Assembly: GCA_902773285.1 (NCBI GenBank)
Contig: CACYDS010000052.1
Location: 1-8,319 of the forward strand
DNA: 8,319 bases
Source: an uncultured Pseudomonadota bacterium
GTDB taxonomy: Bacteria; Pseudomonadota; Alphaproteobacteria; RUG11792
Direction: 5' to 3'
The notes beneath the pieces are model-generated. The model did no database searches and was not told where the DNA came from. It saw nothing but the letters and a program-made list of their open reading frames with translations. A program made the translations under genes and the position numbers. Each line of letters opens with the position of its first letter. The first letter of the stretch is position 1. Positions 1 to 5,898 of the stretch are shown in pieces.

Positions 1-327
1 AGTTATAATATCTGCAGCATTTTTATCTTTAAACTCATTCTCTCCAGTAACACAATCAGCTATAGCCTTTCCGATAACCTTTGTTCTAGAATCTTCATAT
101 TTTGGTTCAAGGATCCAGGCATTTTCTTTCGTATCCTCGGTAGCGTGGATATCGTCATGAATATAAAACTCTTGCCAACTACAATCCATATCCCAAACTA
201 TCTGATTTAACTCACTTCTAAAATCGCGCAAATCTTCTTTAGCTACAGTATCACTCGAAATAGAGGTAAATATAGCTATAGTATTAACTAACAGCCCCCA
301 CCCGAATACATAACTTTTACTTATCAT
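1..327 (-). CDS. Unrecognised probable exported protein, N-terminal part (3' end beyond window)
   Basis: An open frame of 109 codons starts at ATG 327-325 and runs off the left edge, so the C-terminus is not seen. The N-terminus has Lys4, then a hydrophobic run at about residues 6-21 and a small/polar stretch ending near TVA at residues 27-29. This resembles a Sec signal peptide or membrane anchor, and there is no lipobox. After it comes a charged region rich in Asp, Glu, Lys and Trp. Residues 71-102 are encoded by a block almost identical to one in the gene at the right edge of the window, so the two are paralogues; the shared part includes WILEPKYEDSR and GENEFK. A strong GGAGGG lies at 356-351, but about 23 nt from this ATG, which is long for a Shine-Dalgarno. 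No better in-frame start is visible. The gene is divergent from the MFS gene. I do not recognise the family and assign no function. Confidence 0.7.
   Translation of the reverse strand, partial: MISKSYVFGWGLLVNTIAIFTSISSDTVAKEDLRDFRSELNQIVWDMDCSWQEFYIHDDIHATEDTKENAWILEPKYEDSRTKVIGKAIADCVTGENEFKDKNAADIIT
22..118. repeat. 97-bp dispersed repeat, copy 1 (paralogue block)
   Basis: Positions 22-118 match 8221-8317 in the same orientation at 96 of 97 bases. The only difference is at 88 (a) against 8287 (g), and it is synonymous (TCT/TCC Ser on the minus strand). Identity stops sharply at 118/8317. On the other side it gives way to an indel, then resumes in a short shared GTTATAATATCT at 2-13 and 8195-8206. 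The block lies inside coding sequence of two paralogous genes. Confidence 0.9.
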
Positions 328-402
328 GACTAAAATCTTAAAAAATAATTCCCTCCAAGAAATAGATTACCACAGCTTTTGGCGAATAGGCAAATTATTT
401 TT

Positions 403-472
403 ATTTCTGTTTTATAGCGAATCGCTACGTAGGCTAGCGCTTGGGATTGAATTGCTTATACAAAGCAGAAAT
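403..472. repeat. Palindrome-rich intergenic element
   Basis: The 328-572 spacer separates two divergent genes. Within it, an outer imperfect inverted repeat pairs 403-415 with 460-472 (ATTTCTGTTTTAT against ACAAAGCAGAAAT: 11 Watson-Crick pairs, one G-T, one mismatch). Inside sits the perfect dyad TAGCGA-A-TCGCTA (415-427), followed by overlapping palindromes CTACGTAG (425-432), GCTAGC (433-438) and AGCGCT (436-441). It could be an operator, a structured RNA or a small mobile repeat, and the sequence alone does not decide. It lies between the two start regions, upstream of the MFS promoter. Confidence 0.5.
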
Positions 473-516
473 GGGCCATATTAAGCCACTCTCCAATCCC
501 TTCATCTGAACTTTAG

Positions 517-545
517 TTGATTATTCTGTTGCGATATTTTAAAAT
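517..545 (+). promoter_or_regulatory. Predicted sigma70-type promoter for the MFS gene
   Basis: TTGATT (517-522) and TAAAAT (540-545) are separated by exactly 17 bp. They match the consensus at 4/6 and 5/6. Transcription would start near 552, giving a leader of about 20 nt before the ATG at 573. The ribosome binding site is weak, with only GAG close to the start. Confidence 0.5.
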
Positions 546-572
546 GGCTTTTTAAGCGGGCAATTATGAGCC

Positions 573-1778
573 ATGAACAAATCGGAATTTTTCCAATTTT
601 TGAAGCAATCAATACCTGGGACTATATGGGCTATTGGTTTATCGTCTTTACTGATAAATCTGGCCACATCGGTTATACAGTCAGGATCTGCGGTATATTT
701 AAAAGCAGTATTGGGAATTGCTGTTTCCACAATAGGCGTGATCGAAGCGGTTGTTGAATGTGTCGCAAATACAGTGAAGATTTTTTCCGGGATAATTAGC
801 GACTATTTAAGACGTAGAAAATGGCTAATGGTTTTTGGATTTGTTTTATTAACTATTTCAAAACCTTTAATAGCAATGTCTAAAAATATATCAAGCATCA
901 TTGTGGCGAGGACGATAGATAGAATTGGCAATGGAATTCAGGCCAGCCCAAGAGATGCACTAATTTCCGATGCGGCGCCGAAAGAAACGAAAGGAGCATG
1001 TTATGGCCTACGACAAAGTCTAGCTGTTGTTGGATCAACACTGGGGGGAGTTTTCGGAATGATAGTTATGAAACTGTCCGGTGATAACTTTCAGCTGTTG
1101 TTTGTATTAGCCACGATACCTGCCATTTTAGCCGTAGTAATTTTGACCTTTTTTGTAAAAGAAACTTTAAATCACAAACAAAAAGTCTATAGACGCAAAA
1201 TACGCATACACGACATGAAGGCATTAGGAAAGCGATTTTGGGTTTTAATGCTCGTCGTAGCAATATTTATGATTGCAAGATTTGGTGAATTTTTTATATC
1301 TCTGCATGCGTGCGAAAATTTAGGAATGCCAAAAGCATATTTATTCATGATTACAATCATATTTAATCTGTTTACCACGCTATCAGCGTTCCCGACTGGA
1401 AAGCTGTCAGACAGAATGAATAAAGTAAACCTACTGTTCATTGGCGTTGCTGTATTGTTCATTTCTGATATTTGCATTGGTTGTGCTCACAATCTTGTTT
1501 GGATTTGGATAGGCGCCGCTTTATGGGGAATTCAGCGAGGAATGAGCGAAGGGATTTTTTCTATTTTAATTTCAGACTATGTCCCAAAAGACCTCAGAGG
1601 AACTGGGTTTGGGGTATATTATATTACTGTTTCAGTTTCAGTGTTTTTTGCAAACACCATTGCTGGCGGAGTCTCGCAATATTTTGGAGAAGCAATGACT
1701 TATCTAACTGGGGCGCTTATATGTGTAATTACTGCCGTTACTTTGCTGGTATTCAGACACAAGCTGGAGCAAGGTTGA
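573..1778 (+). CDS. Major facilitator superfamily (MFS) transporter
   Basis: A 401-residue polytopic inner-membrane protein, the usual size for a 12-helix MFS carrier. The loop 2-3 motif A is present as GIISDYLRRRK (residues 73-83), with its half-repeat counterpart GKLSDRMNK at 276-284. A second internal echo of the two-fold MFS fold is DRIGNGIQASPRDALISD (116-133) against QRGMSEGIFSILISD (321-335). The DRxGxGI-xxPRDALI signature occurs in a broad MFS_1 group that includes proteins annotated as metal- or drug-efflux carriers, but the substrate cannot be read from sequence. A hydrophilic basic loop at about 196-222 separates the two six-helix halves. It starts at ATG 573; another ATG at 566 is out of frame. 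It is probably monocistronic, with its own promoter and more than 200 bp to the next gene. In a host-associated bacterium, export of a toxic compound or uptake of a host metabolite are both possible. Confidence 0.88.
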   Translation: MNKSEFFQFLKQSIPGTIWAIGLSSLLINLATSVIQSGSAVYLKAVLGIAVSTIGVIEAVVECVANTVKIFSGIISDYLRRRKWLMVFGFVLLTISKPLIAMSKNISSIIVARTIDRIGNGIQASPRDALISDAAPKETKGACYGLRQSLAVVGSTLGGVFGMIVMKLSGDNFQLLFVLATIPAILAVVILTFFVKETLNHKQKVYRRKIRIHDMKALGKRFWVLMLVVAIFMIARFGEFFISLHACENLGMPKAYLFMITIIFNLFTTLSAFPTGKLSDRMNKVNLLFIGVAVLFISDICIGCAHNLVWIWIGAALWGIQRGMSEGIFSILISDYVPKDLRGTGFGVYYITVSVSVFFANTIAGGVSQYFGEAMTYLTGALICVITAVTLLVFRHKLEQG

Positions 1779-2023
1779 TTGTAAGATATGTAGATAAGCC
1801 ATACGGATTTGAGATAAAGGTGCCGAGCTATCATATGATTGTTGATATCAGACATGCTGGGAATTATACCAGATTTTTATAAATTTTCATAAAAATAGAA
1901 AACTTATAAACAAACTTTTAACTAAACAAACTTTTAACAAAATGATATAAAATTTCAAAAAATTTATAACATTTGATGTTTTTGTTTGCATAAAATAGCT
2001 GTATATGTCTAGATGAGTTTTTT
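1779..2023. other. AT-rich intergenic spacer between the MFS and BspA-like genes
   Basis: No convincing gene is seen in these 245 bp. The first 100 bp are of ordinary composition, and the remainder is strongly AT-rich. It contains an AT-only inverted repeat, TTTTTAT/ATAAAAA (1874-1880 and 1889-1895), too weak to call a terminator. A 16-bp tandem duplication is listed separately. Several -10-like hexamers (for example TAAAAT at 1991-1996) lack a properly spaced -35, so I do not call the promoter of the downstream gene. Confidence 0.6.
1907..1938. repeat. Perfect 16-bp tandem duplication
   Basis: TAAACAAACTTTTAAC occurs twice, head to tail and without a mismatch, at 1907-1922 and 1923-1938. 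It ends 85 bp upstream of the BspA-like start codon. A recent slippage duplication or a pair of regulator-binding sites would both explain it. Confidence 0.9.
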
Positions 2024-3574
2024 ATGCAAAGTATAGTTAATTTATTCGCACTAGTCGCATCGTATATGTCTGCAACGGGAACCGTGAATAATAGCTCAGA
2101 AGTGGTGCATTTTACTGGAAATGATATCGGTGATAATGTTATTTCCAGAGATTATTCCGCCAAGCTTAAAGTGCTGAATACGAAAAGTATAGAAATGTTT
2201 GGCGGAAATCAACTAACAAGCACAATAGCCGCAACGCACAACTATAGCTCTGAAGGACGGAAAAAATATGAGACAGACGTAAATAAAGCAGCTGATGATT
2301 GGTACTACAGGAAGGTATTAGCAATAGAACGAGATCGAATGATTGTAAAGGCGGAAAAGGAAAAGATGGGAAAAGATTTACTCCGCACTAGAAACGATTT
2401 TGTGCAAGACCAAATGAAAAAGTGGGATGAACGAGCAGAAGAATTTTATATGCTCACGCTTCTACCGAAACTATGTGTCAACATAGTAGAGGAACTACTC
2501 GATACAGAAATGGAAAAACAATCTTCAAGTATTAACAACAAGATAGATAATAATATTGAAATAACACAAGGTGAAGAAACGTTCCTGAATAATATAAATA
2601 CAATATATGAACTCCTAGATAATCAAAAAATCCCAGAAATGCTTGCTCTGTTCAAATTAATGGTGGCTGATGAACAGAAATTACACAACGATAAACAAAA
2701 AATAAATAAAATAGAAAACTATTGTTTATATGCTCAAACAAAATTTAGTATGTGTTTTGGAAATTCTAATGAATATTTTATATTTATAGGAGATAACCCA
2801 GATAATGAGCGCCCCCATTATAAGATAGAAAGTATTCTTCCTAGAAAATATTTACATAAGAAAACTGAGCTAGATATAGTCATTCCAGGGAGTATTGGTG
2901 GCAGTCCTGTTCTGCTGGGGAAGAATGCGTTTTTTAGCCTATTCCATTGCAATGAGCAATTGATGCAAAATATACGAATGAAGATTATATTTCAGCAAAC
3001 TGATGGGCAAATGGTTAGTTTGCCGAGTAATATGTCCAATATGTTTGATGACTTTCAATACGGAGGAAATGGTTTAAAAGTTATGGCTATTGATTTCAAT
3101 GGGGCATATTTCCCAGACTCTATATGTGATATGTCCAGTATGTTCAGAAATTGCGGAAATTTAAAACAGTTGGATTTGAGTAATTTTGATACAAGCGCAG
3201 TGGAATATATGGACCAGATGTTTAGTAGATGTATAAATCTGGAAAAGCTTAATATCAGTAACTTTGATACAAGCAATGTTGCAAATATGGAGCAAATGTT
3301 TTGTTCCTGTGAGCGTCTACAAGAACTAGATCTGAGTAACTTTAACACAAAAAATGTAAAGGATATGTCTAAGATGTTTTATAAATGTAAAAATTTACGT
3401 ACATTAGATTTGAGTAATTTTGACGTATCAAATATAAAACATTTAAGCGATATGTTTGCGGGGTGTAAAAATTTAATAAAAGTAAAAATAAAACACAGCG
3501 CTTTAAAGCAATTACTGAAAAAAGATAAAAACCTTTTTGCTGATTGCTGTAACTTACAAACTACCTATGCATAA
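2024..3574 (+). CDS. BspA/DUF285-type leucine-rich-repeat protein with helical N-terminal region
   Basis: A 516-residue protein in three parts. Residues 1-77 begin with a short, moderately hydrophobic stretch (about 5-18) that lacks N-terminal lysines, so a Sec signal is uncertain. Residues about 78-235 are highly charged and probably helical or coiled coil (for example ERDRMIVKAEKEK at 102-114). Residues about 236-339 form an unrecognised globular region. The C-terminus carries BspA-like repeats of exactly 26 residues starting at M373, M399, M425, M451 and M477. Each follows the pattern MFxxCxNLxxLDLSNFDTSNV and then a six- to seven-residue link. M340 may start an irregular first unit, and LFADCCNL (504-511) a degenerate cap. 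Such repeats are common in surface or secreted proteins of host-associated microbes, where they mediate protein binding. The ribosome site is only GATGAG, six bases before the ATG. The gene converges on lpxA with 12 bp between stop codons. Location and partner are unknown. Confidence 0.85.
   Translation: MQSIVNLFALVASYMSATGTVNNSSEVVHFTGNDIGDNVISRDYSAKLKVLNTKSIEMFGGNQLTSTIAATHNYSSEGRKKYETDVNKAADDWYYRKVLAIERDRMIVKAEKEKMGKDLLRTRNDFVQDQMKKWDERAEEFYMLTLLPKLCVNIVEELLDTEMEKQSSSINNKIDNNIEITQGEETFLNNINTIYELLDNQKIPEMLALFKLMVADEQKLHNDKQKINKIENYCLYAQTKFSMCFGNSNEYFIFIGDNPDNERPHYKIESILPRKYLHKKTELDIVIPGSIGGSPVLLGKNAFFSLFHCNEQLMQNIRMKIIFQQTDGQMVSLPSNMSNMFDDFQYGGNGLKVMAIDFNGAYFPDSICDMSSMFRNCGNLKQLDLSNFDTSAVEYMDQMFSRCINLEKLNISNFDTSNVANMEQMFCSCERLQELDLSNFNTKNVKDMSKMFYKCKNLRTLDLSNFDVSNIKHLSDMFAGCKNLIKVKIKHSALKQLLKKDKNLFADCCNLQTTYA
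3140..3484. repeat. 78-bp coding repeats (26-residue LRR units)
   Basis: Units begin at ATG codons 3140, 3218, 3296, 3374 and 3452, spaced exactly 78 bp. The first four are full length and the fifth is partial. The units diverge in DNA sequence but keep the protein pattern, so they are an older, selected repeat rather than a fresh duplication. The conserved Cys of MFxxC recurs every 26 residues (377, 403, 429, 455, 481). Confidence 0.9.
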
Positions 3575-3586
3575 AAGCTAATACAG

Positions 3587-4423
3587 TTAATTTGAGTGAT
3601 TCCCATCTGTTGGGATCGGCGTACAGATCGGATTTTTTGAATATGCTAAAAGAAAATCTATGATCTCTATAATATTCTCATCGGAACAGTACCGCTGTTT
3701 CAGCTCCTTAATTTTGTCTGAAGTAATTGTAGCTCCGCTGTTTGTTAAAAATATTTCATCATATACAGATTGCATCAACTTAATCTCTTCATTGGAAAAT
3801 CCGCGACGTCGCAAGCCTATAATATTCAAGCCTTTTAGAGTTGTTACCCTATCACTTCTGACTACTCCATATGGAATTACATCTCTATCAATACCGCTAC
3901 AGCCTCCAATCATGGCGTGCTTACCGATACGTATAAACTGTTTTACTGCTGACATTCCTCCAATAATCGCATTGTCTCCGACAGTAACATGACCGGCAAG
4001 GTTTACTCCATTTACTAAGATGACATCGTCACCAATGATGCAATCGTGAGCGATATGGCAATATGCCATAATCAGGCAATTTCTGCCGATTTGCGTTACC
4101 ATACCCCCACCTGAGGTGCCAATATTGGCAGTGACATATTCCCGAATTACTGTATTCGATCCAATTTCTAATCGTGATCTTTCTCCTTTGTATTTTAAAT
4201 CTTGAGGCTTTTGTCCCAAGGACGCAAATGGATACACTGTCACACCATCGCCTATTATCGTATCTTCCATCACGACTATATGTGATTGCAACTTGCTGCC
4301 GCGCCCGATAACCACGCGTTCGCCAACACAACAGTAGGCGCCTATTTCGACGTCTTCTCCAATATCTGCTCCAGGCTCAATGATTGCAGTAGAGTGTATC
4401 TTAGCACTTGTACTTATTGGCAT
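3587..4423 (-). CDS. lpxA: UDP-N-acetylglucosamine O-acyltransferase
   Basis: The first enzyme of lipid A synthesis. It moves an R-3-hydroxyacyl chain from acyl carrier protein to O3 of UDP-GlcNAc in the cytosol, as a homotrimer. The 278 residues match the family length. Residues 1 to about 185 are hexapeptide repeats of the left-handed beta-helix, and the rest is the helical C-terminal domain. The catalytic His lies in CHIAHDC, with H126 equivalent to E. coli His125 and H123 to His122. G174 in IGGCSG aligns with the E. coli residue that lets the enzyme take long (C14) chains, so a long-chain preference is inferred. GLRRRGFS (203-210) is a family signature. The ATG overlaps the fabZ stop codon (TAATG), so translation is probably coupled. 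It is the last gene of the infC-secG-fabZ-lpxA run. The usual alphaproteobacterial neighbours lpxI and lpxB are not downstream. Confidence 0.97.
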   Translation of the reverse strand: MPISTSAKIHSTAIIEPGADIGEDVEIGAYCCVGERVVIGRGSKLQSHIVVMEDTIIGDGVTVYPFASLGQKPQDLKYKGERSRLEIGSNTVIREYVTANIGTSGGGMVTQIGRNCLIMAYCHIAHDCIIGDDVILVNGVNLAGHVTVGDNAIIGGMSAVKQFIRIGKHAMIGGCSGIDRDVIPYGVVRSDRVTTLKGLNIIGLRRRGFSNEEIKLMQSVYDEIFLTNSGATITSDKIKELKQRYCSDENIIEIIDFLLAYSKNPICTPIPTDGNHSN

Positions 4424-4899
4424 TACTTACTTTCACTTTCGGGTATCATTGCTTTAAATTCTGCTTCACTTGCAAGGGTATCTTCCACATATGCTTTTCC
4501 TGCAAAACGCCAAAACTTGTTTCCATGACGCTGCTCTATTGTGATTTCAATGCGTATTACATCTCCAGGCACAACAGGTTTTCTAAATTTTGCGTTTTCT
4601 ATTGATGTAAAGTATACGAAATCCGATTTTCCAGGCTCTGTTACTTTCTCACTTATGAGCGTTTTAAAAGCCAAAACACCAGCAGATTGTGCCATAGATT
4701 CTATGATCAAAACCCCTGGAAATACTGGATATTGCGGAAAATGCCCTTGAAAAAACCATTCATTATTTGAAACATTTTTGTACGCAGTACAAGATTTTCC
4801 TACCGTCAAATTTTCTATTCTATCAACCATTAAAAATGGATACCTATGTGGAATTATTTGTTTTATATCTTCCGAGTACAGAATCGTGTTTAAGTTCAT
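4423..4899 (-). CDS. fabZ: 3-hydroxyacyl-[acyl-carrier-protein] dehydratase FabZ
   Basis: Dehydrates 3-hydroxyacyl-ACP to trans-2-enoyl-ACP in type II fatty-acid synthesis. It competes with LpxA for the same 3-hydroxyacyl-ACP pool, which explains the long-known pairing of the two genes. The protein has 158 residues with a single hot-dog fold. The family motif IPHRYPFLMVDRI is at 16-28. The catalytic pair is His53 in QGHFP and Glu67 in IESMAQ. The start codon overlaps the end of secG by four bases (ATGA), and a GAGGA ribosome site lies just upstream inside secG. The stop codon shares one base with the lpxA start. All key residues are present, so it should be functional. The lpxD gene that usually precedes fabZ in alphaproteobacteria is replaced here by secG. 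Confidence 0.97.
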   Translation of the reverse strand: MNLNTILYSEDIKQIIPHRYPFLMVDRIENLTVGKSCTAYKNVSNNEWFFQGHFPQYPVFPGVLIIESMAQSAGVLAFKTLISEKVTEPGKSDFVYFTSIENAKFRKPVVPGDVIRIEITIEQRHGNKFWRFAGKAYVEDTLASEAEFKAMIPESESK

Positions 4900-5225
4900 T
4901 CTGCATCCTCATCTTCAGGTATGTCATTCGATGGCGTTTGCTGAATAGAGGAATCTTCAGCTGATTTTTCAGACTTATCGATTATCGTCTGAGCATTCTT
5001 TATGTGCGAAGAATCTATAGCAGCCATAGCTATGCAATTGAGCAAGAACATAGACGCCAAAACCCAAGTCGTTTTAGTTAGCATATTTGAGGTACCTCTT
5101 GCATTAAACAAATTCCCACTGCCTCCGCTCGCAAATAGCGAACTACCGCCTTCCGTTTTTTGAATCAAAACGATAAGTATTAAAAAGATTGTTACCAACA
5201 CATGTATCGCTAGTAATATTCCCAT
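4896..5225 (-). CDS. secG: Preprotein translocase subunit SecG
   Basis: A small accessory subunit of the SecYEG channel in the inner membrane that assists SecA-driven export. The 109 residues hold two membrane segments, about 2-21 and 51-70. Between them is the Gly/Ser-rich cytosolic loop typical of the family (TEGGSSLFASGGSGNLF, with the pattern LIQ-x-EGG). NMLTKTT before the second helix matches the usual N-x-LT-x-T. The tail after residue 71 is polar and ends in an acidic stretch (IPEDEDAE), as in many SecG proteins. An AGGAG site lies eight bases before the ATG, and the gene begins 11 bp after the infC stop codon. It overlaps fabZ by four bases. Pairing of secG with infC is not the arrangement I know from alphaproteobacteria. 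Confidence 0.93.
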   Translation of the reverse strand: MGILLAIHVLVTIFLILIVLIQKTEGGSSLFASGGSGNLFNARGTSNMLTKTTWVLASMFLLNCIAMAAIDSSHIKNAQTIIDKSEKSAEDSSIQQTPSNDIPEDEDAE

Positions 5226-5236
5226 ATATCCATCTC

Positions 5237-5764
5237 CTACTTTCCTGAAAGAATAGTCATCATCGTCGTGCCATCAAGTTTTGGCGGATTTTCCGGCTTC
5301 GCAAAATCTTGGCAAAATTCCAAAACTTTACCGATAACTTCCTTGCCAATATCCTGCCTGCTCATTTCTCGACCACGAAATCTCATAGCTAGTTTAACCT
5401 TATTTCCGGATTCAATAAAGCGTTTTATGGCTTTGCACTTCACCATAAGGTCATTTTCTCCTATAAACGGTCTTATTTGCACTTCTTTCAAATCAATTGT
5501 TTTCTGTTTTTTTCTAGATTCCGCCTTCTTTTTCTGTTGTTCATACTTGTATTTCCCGTAGTCAAGAATTTTGCACACGGGCGGATTTGAGTCTTTTGAT
5601 ACTATAACCAAATCCAATCCTGCTTTATCTGCTGCTTTTTTCGCCTCAGACAGTGACACTATCCCAACAGGCTCGCCATTGGCTCCTATCAGGCGCACTG
5701 AGGAAGAATTATCTAACTCCGGTTCAGCCTTCTCGGGCTTCTTATTAAAATCGACTTTTGCCAA
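5237..5764 (-). CDS. infC: Translation initiation factor IF-3, non-AUG start
   Basis: Binds the 30S subunit, prevents early 50S joining and checks start-codon pairing. With the TTG start at 5764 it has 175 residues. The N-domain runs to about residue 75 and contains the signature NPPVCKILDYGKYKYE (60-75). A Lys-rich linker at 78-88 follows, then the C-domain with MRFRGREMSRQDIG (127-140). No ATG exists in frame: upstream the frame reads ATT (5770-5768), TTT, TTG (5764-5762), with a stop at 5794-5792. GACGAG lies six bases before the TTG, which favours TTG. The ATT is also possible, since AUU is the E. coli infC start. IF-3 discriminates against such codons and so represses its own synthesis in E. 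coli; the same control is inferred here. It is the first gene of a four-gene operon. The usual partners rpmI and rplT are not adjacent. Confidence 0.95.
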   Translation of the reverse strand: MAKVDFNKKPEKAEPELDNSSSVRLIGANGEPVGIVSLSEAKKAADKAGLDLVIVSKDSNPPVCKILDYGKYKYEQQKKKAESRKKQKTIDLKEVQIRPFIGENDLMVKCKAIKRFIESGNKVKLAMRFRGREMSRQDIGKEVIGKVLEFCQDFAKPENPPKLDGTTMMTILSGK

Positions 5765-5770
5765 AAAAAT
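5762..5770 (-). promoter_or_regulatory. Alternative non-canonical infC start codons (TTG and ATT)
   Basis: On the minus strand the frame reads ATT-TTT-TTG at the head of infC, with no in-frame ATG between the upstream stop and the conserved N-domain. Either codon gives an N-terminal extension of normal length for IF-3 (22 or 24 residues before VRLIG). A rare initiator is the known basis of infC autoregulation in E. coli. Confidence 0.6.
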
Positions 5771-5796
5771 CTCGTCAACATGACATACATACTAGA

Positions 5797-5825
5797 ATTC
5801 TGCACTAATTTTGTCATTTTTTCAA
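5797..5825 (-). promoter_or_regulatory. Predicted sigma70-type promoter for infC-secG-fabZ-lpxA
   Basis: On the minus strand TTGAAA (5825-5820) and CAGAAT (5802-5797) are 17 bp apart, matching the consensus at 5/6 and 4/6. Transcription would start near 5790, leaving a leader of about 20-26 nt before the infC start. That is short, unlike the long structured leaders of some infC operons. The spacer from 5771 to 5898 holds nothing else clear beyond a five-pair stem (5841-5845 with 5852-5856). Confidence 0.4.
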
Positions 5826-5898
5826 TATCTTCAAAGCGCAACGAGTGTTAGCTCGTGAGAACTATATTACCTGGTGCATTGTTTATGCGCAGCAACAA

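Noticed and set aside
1187..1477. Antisense open frame within the MFS gene.
   Set aside because: It is a shadow of the coding strand, with no ribosome site or recognisable protein features.
1472..1882. Open frame overlapping the MFS 3' end and running into the spacer.
   Set aside because: Most of it is out of frame inside a clear MFS gene, and the unique 34-codon tail resembles no family I know.
1874..1895. Inverted repeat TTTTTAT/ATAAAAA after the MFS gene as a terminator.
   Set aside because: The stem has only A-T pairs with an eight-base loop, about 95 bp beyond the stop codon, in a region where such repeats arise from composition alone.
4029..4331. Second minus-strand frame of about 100 codons within lpxA.
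   Set aside because: It is out of frame with lpxA, whose reading frame holds all catalytic and family motifs.
5841..5856. Small hairpin ACGAG/CTCGT between the permease and infC as a terminator.
   Set aside because: Only five pairs plus one possible G-T, with no T tract on the minus strand after it.
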